From assembly GCA_003508835.1 (NCBI GenBank), contig PUFA01000007.1, positions 19,305,001-19,369,000 on the forward strand: a stretch of 64,000 nt of DNA, given 5' to 3'. Each line of letters starts with the position of its first letter. Position 1 is the stretch's first letter. The DNA comes from Eonycteris spelaea. Lineage: Eukaryota > Chordata > Mammalia > Chiroptera > Pteropodidae. Both the position numbers and the translations under genes were made by a program. Shown here piece after piece: positions 9,118-24,100 of the stretch. Below the pieces are notes generated by a model. It saw only the letters and a list, made by a program, of their open reading frames with translations. It searched no databases and was not told the origin of the DNA.

Positions 9118-12100
9118 GTAGAGGCCAGGGCGTCCCTCCCTGCCGGCGCCTGCCCTCGCCCCGGGGGAAATTCCCCGGTCCGATCCCTGGTTATTTGGCT
9201 CCGCGCGGTCCCGCCCCCAGCCTACCTTCCCCCTGTCCCTGCGCCCCGACCTGGGTGACCCTAGCGCCGCCCCCTCCCCACTTGTGTCCTGGCCCTCTCT
9301 TGGGTGTCTGCAAGTTCTCAGCCTTCCAACCCTGGGGCCGCGCGCCGCCTGAGGAGAGTCGCCGGGTGTGGGGGGTCGGGCCCTGGTGACATAATCTCCT
9401 GCTTGGGCTTTAGAAACGATCGTTTCGTTATCTATCCGTGCCTCGATTCCCCCGGGGCCCACGCGTCACCAGCTTTCCCTGAGGAAGTAGGAAAGTAGGT
9501 GGCAGCGCCGGGATGTGCGCGAGCCCTAGGGTGGTGACAGCGTCGGCATCCCAGGCCTTGGGTCATTTAATGCTACCTTCCCCAACCTCTGCTCTCACAT
9601 GCTGGAAGTCGTGTCAGGCTGTGGTGGTTTCAGCTTGTACCGTTACCCAGGTCAACAGGGGCTCGTTAGGGACAACACACACTCCCCTTCCGAAGGAATG
9701 TTTGAAGATGCCTCTGGTGGCGTTGCCTGCATCTTTTCAGCTGTAACTGCCCTCGTTTCCCAGTGTACTTTGCATTGTTTCTTACCTAGTTCCTGTGACC
9801 CAACCTCTCACGGCGGGTATGCGATTTCCTGTTTTCTTGTATACCTGAACTAATTCCTTAGAGGAGAGGCTGCTTTTCTTACTCTGATCGCCTGTATTTT
9901 GTGAACGCTGATGCCTAAATAGTATGTGTGTGTGCTGCAGAAAGTTGGTAGATTTAATGTGTTTTTAATACTTGAAAGCAGTCCTGAAAAGTCCCGCAAA
10001 TATTTAGAGAATGAAGTGTGCATCCCATGCACTTTAGGCCATTGATTTCAAGTGTATTAACCACTTTGTGAAATTCCTGGAACTTAGGGTTGTGTGTTAT
10101 GAACGGTGATAGGAACACAATGCAAGGTTTACTTTTGTGTAAAGTGCGGTTCACGTTTAGATTTGCCATGTGATGCAAATTTCAGCTCAAATATAATGCG
10201 TGAGTTAAACAAAATACTTATAATGAGTATTGGTATGGTGAGTGGGTTTTGGTATATCCAAGAAATTCCTTTTCATGGCTATACCAGCCGAGATTTAAAA
10301 TATATGTTTCAGAAACTCTAGAAAAACACCGCAAGTTCATCTCTAACAAAGGATTGGAAATCTCATGAGTCCTGGTTGCTTCTACCCTTCTTTTGTTTCC
10401 TGATGATGGTTTTCCCATAGGCCCTCATGAAGGCATAAGTGGGATTAAGTCACTCCTGCTGCAATTTGGGGAGCCCTGCTCCTATTGGCTCTTCTGCAAT
10501 ATTGTTTTTGGCCACGGCTATTTATATATACTCTATGACATTGATTTCTCCTTCCCATTTTGGTGTCCTGCCACTCAGCTGAGAAAGTAGCCCATCTGAA
10601 AAGTAAAAGCTGATAGAAATGTATTGCTTACATGCTTGGGAAAGTAGAATCTGATTTTTTTGTTTTTTAACAAATGTTTTCTTTTTGCACACTGCATATA
10701 TATGTTTTAGTGGGGAAAGGTAGGGATTGCTGGTAACTTGCCTCAGAAAGGGAGAAATCTGAAGAATTTTCTGGATCTGCCAAGTCACCCCTGCAGTAAG
10801 TAATTAGGCTTAAAGATAGGAAAGCAAGAATTCTTCACTACATGGCCTTTTTTAATGATCCTTTTCAGTGAATTTTCCAATATTTTTCTACCTAACATTA
10901 CTTAAGTTTAGGCAACCATAAAAATTTATACCACAAGAAATAAAGTTGGTGACTACACTGTAACAATATGAGGAAGTTGGATTTAATCAGAGGAAAATGC
11001 AGGATGTGTAAATAAAGAGTTGGATACCATTGTCAGCTTCTGAGGTCCACTCTGATAGCTATGTGTGCATTATTCATGCTACCATTACGGCAGTGATTGG
11101 ATGCAGGCAAAATCCAAATCTCAATTTAGATTGTGATTTTTCATATTTGGATATACTTATTAAGAATTGAAAGATCCCTTTAGTGCATAGTTTCGGGTAT
11201 ACTGCACATCTATCCATACATTCAGAAACTTGATTAAAAGCTGAGTGTATATACTGTGTCCTATCTGCCATACCAAATTCCTTGCTACTTGTTTTCAGTT
11301 ATGATATCTGAGTGAGAGCATACATATGATTTCAGTTTTAAAGTTGCCTTAATGTCAGGGAAAAGGCTAAGGGCAAATTGAAATAATAGATCTTAGAAAA
11401 CTAGAGTGGCAAATACCTTTTGAAACTCTTTGCCTAATATTTAAACCTGTTTAAATTAGATATAATAGGTCATTCTTTCCATAGTGAACATGGAGAAGTT
11501 CTTATGAATTAAATATCTGAATTGTCCAAAATACATACTTAAGTAAGAACATTTTCCATCCTTATAGTTAACAGTTTTAAGTACAGTAAGCAGTCTTTCC
11601 CAGAAGAGAACATTCATTTGGTTTTTCTATTTCTAGCCTTAGCAGATGATAAAGATAGTTACCCACCAGTTACAGGCTACAGGCTTGTGAACATTCGTAT
11701 ATATTGGAAGCCCTAGATCTGTAGAGAAGTTGAAATGGGGATTCGTCAGAGCAAGGAAGCAGACTTTCCTCCAGGCAGCTTCCTCACAATCAAAACTGGG
11801 GCTGCTTCTGACAATAGCAGATGTTGAGTACTTAGCATGACAGCTCAGGAAATTGTTCCTTTCCACTGTCCCTGCTCCAGCTAGGAAACATATCATGTTT
11901 TTAGGCTCTGTGTTTATGGAGCTGCCACTGAACTCCCAGGAGGGTTGTCCAGGAAATCCTGGAGCTGGGATATGAAGAGAATATTCCAGTCACTGAAGTT
12001 TATTTCCCACTAGGATCTAGGGACGTCTAAGAAAAGGCCCCTCCTCTTCTTATCCTCTCCAGCTCTGGGCTTTTCTCTCAGCTTTGGGCTTTGCCATACC

Positions 12101-15100
12101 TCTGAACTTCTGTTATCTCTGTACCTGAAAACTAGCCCCTCTCATTTTATCTAAACAGGTGTCCTTAACTTAGAGTCCGTGGACTTGAGGAGTGGGCTGT
12201 TATAATCTAGTCATTACAATGTGTGTAATTAGGCCAATAGATCTTTTGGTTGACTTCATTGTGAAGAATACACTTCAAGGTTAATGTGGGGGTTTTTTTT
12301 AGTTTCGTTTTGATGTTCTTTTTGCTTAATTATTAGTGTAGCAACATCTATTTTCTATTTTTATTAAAAGTGTCTAACAATTCACTTTCACTGATGGTTA
12401 AAAAACTTTCATGAATTAGCCTAAGAACCTAACTACTATATATATCACATCATTTCTGTGGGAAAAAAATATGCTCTGTGTTCCAAATTACCAGCTAACA
12501 GATGAGCTCTTAAAATGTTAACAGTTTGTTAGTTGTAGACTTATTGAATCAAGAAGTTATACTTCTAGCATTGAGTTCACTGCTTCTGGCTATTCTCTTT
12601 CTTCATAAGTAGAGATCTAAAAATTCTTAATAGAGTCATCATTATCAACTCTCTTGTAACATTATAACATGTATTTGCTAGTTTCCCTCACAATTTTAGA
12701 ACCATAGAATTTTATTAGATGGTGGAAAATTTCTTTAAAAATATATGGTAAAAATAAATTAAAATTAAAATGTATGGTACAGCTTATGAGAAAGTCACCC
12801 AAAGTCACACAACTAATGATTGGCATTTAGTAGTAACAATAAGTAAAGTGTATTTATTTGCAGTAGCATGCAAGTGAGCACTTTGTAATCAATAAGTTTG
12901 AAGTGCTTTTTTACCGTCTGACAACACCTACAGATGAAGGAGTAAAAGAAAAAAGCAAAAATGGGAATAATGAAGTACATGTCTTCTCTTTTCCAGTTTG
13001 TTGTACCTCTGTAGCATGTTTTTCAGTGACTTCAAATTGGGGTGAGTGGGGGGGGGGAGGCGGATCCAAATAGGTGTGAATTAATTTGGGAGTTACTGAA
13101 TCATTTTGCCTCTATCAAGCAATTGTCTTCAGAGTACAGATCCTTTTACCTGCTCAGAACAAATGAAGTTTCTGAGAAAACTGAAACTCTGAAGCCTAGC
13201 AACTTTGGCAAAGACTTGTTTATAAACAACTACTTCGGTAGCTATGGCCTAAGGAAGAGCATCAGATTTAGATGGACAAGCAAGCTAAACCTTTATCTGT
13301 ATTGGACTTTAATAGCTTATAAATGAACAAGTGGTTTAATTTTGGTCTAATGTCAAGTAATTTTGTTAATCTGGTAGAGATATTCATATGGTTCCATGCA
13401 TGAAGCTGGCAGCTTTATTTCAGTGCTCTTCAAAACTGACTCCATCTTTTTGTCATGGGGCACTGTTTCCTTGTTTATATACTTCAGGGATTTACTTGGA
13501 CCTCAGAGGTTGTGGTGATTATTCACCAACTTACTGGGCACTTGCTAAATCTTTGTAATTTGTCCTAGACTTTGGCATCAAAGTGGTTCTTAGTCAATTT
13601 TTTTTTTAAGGTATTTCCCACTATTGTTTTTCTTCTTATAAATTTCCTAGGTATTGGCCTTGTTTATACTGTAGAGTAGTAACAGGAATTTGGGAATATA
13701 CTGAGATAAATTATAACTTTAAATACTTTTCCAAATTATTTATTGAACAAGTGTTTATTGACTGCTTACTTTTTGCCAGCCCACTCAGCTTAGATGCCTT
13801 TGCTCTTTTCCATTGGCCACTGTAACACAAAACTCTCATTTTTCATTAGCTGTGAGCAGAGCACAGCTTCTTCTTAACTCTTTTTCTAGCTCTTCTTACT
13901 CCACTTGTCTTCTAGATCAGTGGTTCTGAAACTTTGTGCAAAAATAATCTTGGTGCTTGCCTAAAGTGTAGATTCCCAGGAGACACTCAGAGTGTCTAAT
14001 TCGCTAGGTCGATGGTGGAGCCAAGGAGTCTACATTTTTATCAAACTCCTCAGGAGATTGATGCAGATGGATCACAGGTCATTCTGAGAAGTTCAATTTT
14101 AGATATTGCTCTTCCTCTGGCTTTTCTCCAGCCTTTTTACTCTCTACATATGCATCCTTTCTCAGGACTTAAGTAACCATGTGTGTGCTGAGAATATCCA
14201 CATTATCTTTTTACAACTCAGATTTTTTCTGCAGTTACGGATTTAAGATCTCTATATTAACTTCTAATTCCAAGTGAATTAAATTAATTCCTCTTGGTAA
14301 TTCAAGCTTAATATGACCAAATCTAGACTCATTTTTACCCCTATAACCTTTTTATGCACTATTTTCCCAAATTTAATGAAAGACACCACTGTTCAGTATC
14401 CACCCATTTGCCCACATCAGAAATCTAGTTGTCTCCTTTCATCTCTCCCTCTTCCTTACTCCTTACCAACATCTTTCAGTTTTACTTTCTAATTATGTCT
14501 CACTTCTTCCATAGCCACTTCTGTTACTCTAATTCAGTAACAAAAATTTGAATTACAAAAGTAATGCATGGCATTATAAAAATAAATATCTAACATGAGA
14601 GTATTTAAAGTAATAAAGTCCTCCCACCTCTACCCATTTTAATTCCCCGAGAAAAGCTACCTTTAACAGTTTGGTGTATATCCCAGGGTGTGGTCCAAAT
14701 TCTTTAACATGTCTTATGCTCTGACCCTTCCTTCTCTCTAGTCTTACCTCTATTCATCCTTGAGTGCCCCGCCTTCCTCCAGAATATACACACATACACA
14801 CTTAGCCATACTTAACTTTTTTAGTGTCCTCAAATACACTCTGTTCTCACTTGCTTCTGGGCCTATGCACATGTTCTTCCCCAGACTCCCAATCTGGCTA
14901 ACTCATACTCTTCGCAACTTAAACGTCACCCCTTCTCAGAGAGGCTTCTTTAATGCCCAGATTTGAATAAGCTGTTGTTTCCATGTGCTTTCAGAGCATC
15001 CTGTATTCACCTATGAACTACCATTCCCTTACCATACCACGTTGTGTCTGTTTACTTATGTAAGAGCCCAAATAGACTACTATTTCACTCCTGGAAGGGC

Positions 15101-18100
15101 GTAGCTGTATCTATCTTCTCTGCAGCTGCAGCTTCTCTCACACTGGTTGAGCACATAGGCTACAATAGTAGCTGTTGAATGAATGATATAAGGAAATGTG
15201 AGAAGAGGTTCCTGCCTTTTAGGAGTTTACCATTGTCCACATGAAGCCTCATGATACTTACTAGGTACTAGTCATCTGGAGATGAGGCTAAAGGAAGCCT
15301 CAGATTTGCAGAAGATCTTTAAAGCTCTGAGTAATCCATCAGTGACTCAGCCCTTAGGCCTTCAGATAAGGTGCTGTACACAGGTGAGGAAAGATTACTC
15401 TTGCCCATGTACTGTGATCAGGTTGTGTGTGCAAGGAAAGTCATCCACTTGGTTGCTGATATTAGATCTAAAAGGTCAACTTTATTGCAAAGACACAGAG
15501 AAGCAACAAGAGACAAGAAGAAAAAAAAGCGACAAACAAGAAAAGCAGAAGAAAAAGAATCGGAAAGGAGGGAGGCGAGATAGATGAGAATGGCAGATGC
15601 ACTGTTGAGAAGGGATTAGGGTCAGTCGTGAGGTTCAGTTGTTGCAGTTTGGAAGCACTGGTGGAAGTGAACAGAAGGCAGCCTGACAGAATGGCAGACG
15701 AGGGCTTGCCAGCCCATCAGGTCAGACATTAGAACAGTTTTGCACTCCAAAAATTCAAGGAACAAGATGTGAACAGTACCTGCATCTCAGCTACTCTCCA
15801 TGATGGCAAAAGCAAGGGGAGTTAACTCTCTCGAGTGGCTTTTTATAGCCAAACACCTCAAAATAGTCATTTGTGCTCACAGGCTCTCCTCCTGCTCTTT
15901 GTGTAGGTCACTTTTAAACCCATTTCAATCAGTCCTTCATCCCCACAACTTGTGAGATACTTGGAGCCTTCCATATTGCCAAATTCAGTGCCCACTTCTG
16001 AGTCTAAATCTTAACCTCCAAACAACCCAGTATTTGTCCTCATTCCTTTTGGACTATTTTCTTACATGGCCTCCAGGACATACACTCCAGGTTTTCCTCC
16101 TAGATTCATGGCTGTGACTTCTCATTCTCTTGCACTGAATTCCTCTTTCCTTCTGAGTCTTAAATACTGATGTGCCCCTTTTCTCCTCTTTATACATGTG
16201 CTTGCCAGATGATCTAATGCACTCTCAAGGTATAAAATACCATATATATTCTGAGGACTCCCAAATCATATCTGCAGTCTCTCCCTGAACTCCACACTCA
16301 TACAGCCAACTACCTACTCAGCATCTCCATTTAGCTGTCTAATAGATATCACAAATATATCACGTCCCAACTGAACTCTTGATAGCGCAACACTACCAAA
16401 CCTGTTACTGAATTGCTCAGGTTCAAATTCTTGGTATCTTTCTTGAGTCTTTCTTTCACATCTCATACCCAGTCTATCAATAACCTGTCAAGTGTACATC
16501 CAAAATGTATCCTGAATCAAGCTGTGTCTTTCCACCCCTACTTCTACAACCATGGTCTAGACCTTCTTCTCTCTCCTGAACCTCCAAACTGGTCTCCTTG
16601 CTTTCACTTTTACACCATGGAGTCTTTTCTCCCCAGAGCAACTTAAGTAATCGTTTAAAAATTCTAAGTCTGGTTATATCACTCCTCAGAGATTACAGGG
16701 GAGGAGAAAGAGCATAAGAAAACCTTCAGTGGTTTCCCATCACACTTAATAAAATGCAGACTTTTCATCATGGCTTATAACACCCTGCAAGACCTGAGAC
16801 TTGGCCCCTGGCCACCTCTCTGCCCAGATACCACTTTCCTTTTTGTGTGCTGTGCTTCATCCATACCAGTCTGTGAGGTATTCTTCAAAGCACCAGGTTT
16901 GCTTGTTCTTGCTGCTCCCTGTGCCTGAAACACTCTTCTGTAGACATCATTATGGCTATTCCTCTCTCTTTCATGTCATCTCTGTTCTGACCAGGATGTC
17001 TAAAACAGCATCTCCTTCCATCACTCTTGTCTTGCTCTGCTTTATTTTTCTTCATAGCATGTATTATTGACACTGTATTGTAATACAGACTTTATTGCCT
17101 GTCTCTCTGCAAAAACATAACCTCTGTGAAGCCAACAACTTTGTTTTTGGTAACCCTAAAGCCTAAAACAATGCCTGATATGTGGTGTCTACTCAGGAAA
17201 TATTGCCAGTGAGAGGAAGAGAGAGTACATGTATGTGTGTGCAAGCAAATGTTTACACTTGTAAAAGCTCCTGCATATCATATCAGCATACTGAAAGGCC
17301 ACCATAATTTTAGTAGTCTGGAGGAGACACAGTACGTTTACTTTAAAGGGGACAAGCCAGTCCCTTCATTCTCCCTGTTAATGAATAAAATTTAGGCAAC
17401 CAAGACTTTTCTAAGAACATGGTATCTCTGAACCAGAGTTGCAAAATGGTGCCTCAGATAATCTGCTGTTCTGTTGGCTACTTGGATATATTACCTCTCC
17501 AATATAATTTTATGATAATGCTCAAAGAACTCATGTTTGAGATTGTGGCATTATTAAATTAATTGAATAGTGTGTAAATTTAGGTAAGTCTCTTAATGTT
17601 AAGAAATTTCTTTAACTAAACATGTTCAAAAGCATTTGTTAAAAATCTATAAGGTCATGACAGTTTTATATAAGCCAAATTATATATTTGTTTTCAAGAC
17701 ACACTATTAGCAGTTCACACTGGACAGATCATATTGTGCTTCCCATAATTTGTTTAGTTAGCAGTAACTACTTCGTGAATCTAACTTGTGAAAATAACTC
17801 ATCATGCATTTTTCACATTTTCAGTGTATCTCAGCAGCATTGTTATTTTTTAAGTTTATTGGGATAGCATTGGTTAATACAATTATATAATTTTCAGGTG
17901 TACATTATAATTCAACATCCGTATATTCTATTGTGTTTTTACCACCCAAAGTCCAATTTCCTTCAGCTACCATATATTCGATCCCCTTTACCTACTTCAC
18001 CTTCCCCCATCCCCTTATAATTGACCCCCCTTTACCCATTCTACCTCCCCCCACCTCCCCCACCTCCAACCCTCTGGTACCCCACTAGTCTGTAGTCCAT

Positions 18101-21100
18101 GTCCATGAGTCTCTGTTTGTCCTGTCCATTTGTTGCCTTTAGATTTACATCCCACATATATGCTATAGCATGTGATTTTCAACTTTTTTCTGTCAGAATT
18201 ATTTCACTTAGCATTATTATTTCAAGATCCATTCATGTTGCAAATGGCAGTACTTCATCTCTTCTTATGGCTGAGTATATTCCATTGTATATATGTACCA
18301 CAGCTTCTTTAGCCAGTCATCTATCTTAGGACATTTCGGTTGCTTCCATGTCCTGGCCACTGTGAATAGTGCTGCTGTGAGCATCGGTGTGAAATTTTTT
18401 ACAGATATGAGTTTTCAAGTCTGTGAGGGTAAATACCCGTAGAGGGATTAATGGATCCTGTGGTAGATCAATTCTTAGTTTTTTGAGGAACCTCCATACT
18501 GTTTTCCATAGTGGCTGTACCAATTTGCAGTCCCACAGCAGTGTATGAGGGTTCCTTTTTCTCCAGATCCTCTCCACATTTGTTATTACTTGTCCTGTTG
18601 ATTATAGCTATTCTAACAGGTGTGAGATGGTATCTCATTGTGGTTTTGATTTGCATTTTAATAGCTAGCGATGTTGAGCATCTTTTCATATTTGTTGGCA
18701 TTTGTATGTCCTCTAGGGAGAAGTGTCTTCAGGTCCTCTCCATTTTTTGATTGGATCATTTGGTTTTTGTTGTTATTGAGTTGTATATTTTGGATATTAG
18801 GCCCTTATTGGAGGCGTTGCTTGCAAATATATTTTCCCTTTGGATGGTTGTCTCTTTACCTTGATGTTTCTTTTGCTGAGCAGAAGCTTTTTAGTTTGAT
18901 GTAGTCCCATTCATTTATTTTGCTTTTACTTCCCTTGCTTTGAGGTCAAATTCATAAAATCCTCTTAAGTCCAAGGTCCTTGAGTTTAGTTTTTATGTTT
19001 TCTTCTATGCATTTTATTGTTTCAGGTCTTATATTCAGGTCCTTAATCCATTTTGAGTTAATTTTGGTGTGTTGATAGACAACAGTCTAGTTTCATTCTT
19101 TTGCAGGTGGCTTTCCAGTTTTCCCAGCACCATTTATTGAAGAGGCTTTCCTTTCTCCACTGTATGTTTTGGTTTTTTGTTGAAAATTATTTGCCCATAT
19201 AAATATGGGTTTACTTCTGGACTCTCGATTCTGTTCCACTGGCCCGTGTGTCTGTTTTGCTGCCAATACCATGCCGTTTTGATTACTGTCGCTTTGTAGT
19301 ATAATTTGAAGTTGGGCAGAATGATGCCTTTAGCCTCGTTCTTTTTTTTCAGGATGGCTTTGACAATTCCATACAAATCTGATGATTTTTTGTTCTATTT
19401 CTTTAAAAAATGCCGATGAGATTTTGATAGGGATTGCATTAAATCTGTATAATGCTTTAGGTAATAAGGTCACTTTACATTGATTCTTCCAATCCAAGAA
19501 TACAGAATATCTTTCCATTTCTTTGTATCATCTTCGATTTCTTTAATAGGGTCTTATAGTTTTCGTTATATAGGTCCTTTACATGTTTTGTTAAGTTTAT
19601 TCTAGGTATTTTTTTCCTTTTTGTTGGGATTGCAAAAGGAATTATTTTTTCTACTTCTTTTTCTGAAACTTCGCATTTAGTTATTTTTTAATTAAAATAA
19701 AAAAATAAAATCAGATGACTGGCAAGAGAGCACCCAATGGTCAGTCTTTTCTACTTTGGTGGAGAGTGCTCATTGGGGAGTTGAGATGGGTAATTAATCC
19801 TTAGGAGAACTTGAGGGAGTAGTACCTGCTACAAGTGGCCAAATAGAGTCAGGAACATTTTTATTTGAGCAAGTATTTGCCGAGTACTTTTTGTTTGCTC
19901 GTTACTACACTTGGCAGGCTTAGCTCACTCATTCAACAGGTATTTGAATTTCTTTGTTAGGTACTTGGAATAGAGCAGTGAGGGAGATATAGTCCCTGTA
20001 GTCATAAGTTTGGAATTTATAGTCATACGTGGAAGTGACATTAATTTAGAATGTCAACAGGTATCTTTTATTATACTAAAAAAATTTAATGCCTGTATTT
20101 CACTGAACACTTTTCCAAGGGTTTTCTTATTATCTCATTTTATCCTTATATAGACCCAGTGAAATGTGGGTATTGATCTCATTGAGTAAAGAAATTTAGG
20201 CCGAGTGTGATTAAATTCCTTGCCCAAGGCCATGCAGGTAAGAACTGGCAGAGTGTGAACTTAAGCTCAGATTCGATTTTTAACTCTGTTCTGTTTTCTG
20301 AAGTGCTAAGCATTGTTACCAATAACAACAGAAATTCTGTAGTTTTAGTACTAAACAAATAAAAATTTTAAAATCTTTTTTTCAGTTTTATAAGTGAACT
20401 TAAAATTATAAAATGATCATTGTTCAAAAGATTTTTTCAGCCTACTTAGTATGTTATAAAATGAAAAGTCAAGGTTTTATAACTACTTACAATCCTCCTT
20501 CCTGAAAACAGTCACAGAATTATTCACATGCTCTTCCACAAAATTCCTGTGCATTTGCAAATGTATAGATTTGTTTTAAACACAGGGTTAGAAACATTTT
20601 GTCTCACAGCTAGTGTTTATTCTCTTAATAAGACTTAAACGGCTGTCTTTGTCTGATAAAGCTATTGATGAATTCTTTGAAATGTAATTTCCAGGGTCTA
20701 AGAATGCATTATATTTAATTTTCTTAGCTATTTCCAAATTGTCCTTCTAAGGGACTACACCCAGAGTGTTTGAAAATACCCAACAGTGTTTGATATGTGT
20801 AAAAATCTTTGTTAATAATCCAGTTCTAGTGAAAAAACCACTTATTCCATCCATCACTGTTTGCTAAACAGTGTTTTGGCCATAAGTACAAGTATGAACA
20901 AAAAGGAACCTTCAGTTTGGTTTTGTTATCTTCATAGAAAAATTAACCCTTTGTCATTAATGCTTATTTCATACTTGTTGGGATTGCAGTAGAAGAAATT
21001 AGTCAAGATGATTCTTTTTTCTGCCACAGTCAATACTGTTTTGATGAACAATCAAGTTGAATTTTTATTCAGTTGTCTCTTTTTTAAGCAGCAGTTTTTT

Positions 21101-24100
21101 TCTAGCATGGATAGCAAGTAATTTCTTGGTTGTTGAATTTTCTATCACCTGAGTAATGATAAACTTACTAAGGTTCAGTTTCTGGCACTGATTTTAGTGT
21201 CCATTTTCCAATATTTGATTAACAAATCTGCCTTAGCTTGGGCTGCCGTAACAAAGTACCATAAATTGGGTGGCTTAAGCAACAGAAGTTTTATATTCTC
21301 ACAGTTCTGAAGGCTGGAAGGCCAAGATCAGAGTGCCAGCGTGTCAGTTTGTGGTCAGTTTCTGGTCGAGGCTTTTCTTCTGGCTGCAGATAGCTACATT
21401 CTTGCTGTGTCCTCACACGTCAGAGAAAGAGAAAAATCAGCTCCCTGGTGTGTTCTCTTATAAGGTCACTAATCCATAATGAGGGTCCCAACCACATGAC
21501 CTCATCTAAACCAAATTACTTCTCAAGACCCATTCTCCAGTTACCATAACATTGAGGGTCAGGGCTTCAACAGGTATTTTGGGAAGACAGTTCAGTCCAC
21601 AGTATCCATCCAACGAAGAATTTTTAAGTTCTCACCTATTTTATTAATCATCATTATGTCTGGTATTATTTCTGGGACTTACTATATTCATTTTCTACCA
21701 TTGCTGTTAAAATCTCTACAAATGGAGTGGCTTAAGACAACACAAATTATTATCTTACAGTTCTGTAGGTTAGAAGCCCAACCCTCTTTCACTGGGCTAA
21801 AATCAAAGGGAGAGCAGCACTACTATCTTTCTGGAAGTTCTAGGGGAGAGTCCATTTCCTTGCCTTTTCCAGTTTCTAGAAGCCACCCACATCCCTTGCC
21901 TCCTGGCCTCTTTTGATTACATCTTCAAGCCAGTAACATTGCATCTCTCTCTTTTGATCTCCCTATTCCATTTTTGTTGTTGCTTGTTGAGCTAACTGCG
22001 TTTATTTTTTTTAAATAGTTTTTAAGTTTTTAATTATAGTTGACATAGCTATTCCACTTTTAAAGACCCTTGGAATAACATTGGGTTCACCTGGATAATT
22101 CGGTCTCTAGTCTCTATCTTAATTAAAGTAATCTGAATAGCAACTGAACTACATCAGTTCCTCTAATTCTCTTTGTCATGTAACCTAACATATTCAGAGG
22201 TTCTGGGATTCGGACATGGAGATCTTTATGAGACCATTATTCTGTGTTTAATAATTTGTTACCGGAATGAGAGTCACTTCTGAGTTACATAGAACAGCTC
22301 TAACGATATACTACATTGTTGCTATATATGTTTATAAGACTATTACAAATTCCAGTGATAAATATCCATGACTCATTTCCTAATCTAGTGTTTCAGTCTC
22401 TTTCCTTATAAAATTGTAAATTGTCTACTTTATTATGTTATTTGTATAGTTATTGATAATATAAATCAGAAAATATATATTAATAGCACTTTTATAAGAA
22501 GTTGTTTGTGTCAAAATGAAAAAATTAACTTGCTTGTGTTAGGTAAATGCTCATGAAATTGGTTGCAACATTCTACATGTTCAGATCTAGATTATAGCTA
22601 CATACTATACTTCAGATATCTAGATTATTTTATATGACTTTAGGCATTTACAACTCTGTCTTCTAAGAACTGAAGATAAGAAGGAAAAATCTAATTGAGA
22701 GTAAAACTTAAAAGTAGGATATAAGGCCATAAAAATTCATGTGATGGTCAGGATTCAGTGTTTTTGTTCATTTAAAGTTTATTTTTAGTTTTGATAACTT
22801 GATATCTGACAAATTGATACTGCTTTTTAATTTCTCATTAAAATATTATAGTGTATAAGTACATTAACAGCAAAAAATATTATCTAACCAAAATAAAATC
22901 ATCTTTAACAAAAATATTTCCAAATCCTGACAGTTCATAATAATAGTATTTTTGTTGATCTTACACAATTAAATGTTTCTAGTAATGATCTGTTTACATT
23001 AATATTAAAGTTTTGACAGTTATAGCTAAGAGCCGGCATAAGTCCCTTTCAAGAACTTAGGCTGGACTGGTATTTTGTTAACTTACACTTCTCTAGACCT
23101 GGGACAGGGTGCAAGTTCATGATGATTAGACTTGAATTCTGAAGAGCTTCACAAAAAGTGAGGCTACAGACTTTTCTGCCTCCCTTATACTATTCCTCTA
23201 AAACTCATCTTGCTTGCCACTATATTAGCTTGATAGAGATCACAAGGTGATAGGATGAGTCTTACTTGGACAATCATTTTGAAAAATGGCAGTGAACCAG
23301 AGTTAAAGTAAGGGTGAAAATCTGAGGAGAGGAGGGTAAGGAACAAAAAATTGCAATGTGGCCTTCTTGAGGTGTTTTGCCAGGCTCCACATTGTGAGAA
23401 GAAACTTTTTCTCTATAAATATATGAGGAAAAGCTACAAAATTGTTCCTCAGACCCAAGCTTATACTTGTCATTACAGTTTGTTTGCTTCTATATGTTGC
23501 ATAATGCTCTAATGTTTCATTTTAACAAGATGACCCATAGCATTTAAAAGTACTTTATATATTTAAGTAATATGTGTTTGCTGTGGAAAAAAGTCAGAAA
23601 CACAAGAAGAGAAATAATCACAGAGTGCCACCACCTAGAAACCACCATTCATAAAATGTGATGTATCAGCTGTCAGATGGATTTAAAGAAAAGCAGTGAG
23701 AAAGATTTTTTTTGTAAGTACACAAAAGAAGAAATATGTGTGACCAGAAAAAAAAGGGGGGGAGATTAAAATGTATTTACCCTTATTCCTGTGTCCATAA
23801 GAGTATGTAGAAACTCAGTGACTGTTGTTTAGAAATTTAACTTATCAACTATTCTGCAGAAAAGCTAGCAAAAATGTAAATTTTAAAGTGCAGTCCCTTT
23901 AACTTAGCAATTCTCTTTCTGGAAGGAAATAAATAGACACCTATCCAAAAAATTTAAGTGTAAGGATATTAATCACAATACTGTTAAAAAGAAAATAACC
24001 AAAAACTCAAATTTTAGTTAGTAGGAACCTGAAGTAAATAACGTAAATATAATACCAGCCACTAATATGATGACATGATCTATATTTACTGGGAAAGAAA

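Larger units (their letters stand above)
8740..9450 (+). promoter_or_regulatory. TTC17: CpG island and TTC17 promoter / first exon
   Basis: Base composition switches from AT-rich flanks to GC-rich, CpG-dense DNA spanning the first coding exon and the start of intron 1. There is no clear TATA box. Two ETS-type CTTCCG motifs sit at 8919-8924 and 8925-8930. Two CAAGATGGCGG elements, readable as YY1 sites or TISU start elements, sit at 8894 and 8955. This is the layout of a housekeeping promoter with dispersed starts. The exact transcription start is not determined. Confidence 0.8.

Noticed and set aside
8893..9462. 189-codon reverse-strand reading frame, and a 132-codon one, over the TTC17 CpG island
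   Set aside because: GC-rich DNA lacks stop codons by composition. The frame is antisense to exon 1, is low-complexity (Arg/Gly/Pro/Ala) and matches nothing known.
13042..13326. 94-codon plus-strand frame starting at a G-rich run
   Set aside because: No recognised domain, no splice context, begins in a homopolymer; best seen as chance.
18326..19518. Open frames with reverse-transcriptase-like text
   Set aside because: Fragments of a dead, 5'-truncated L1 ORF2, not a host gene.
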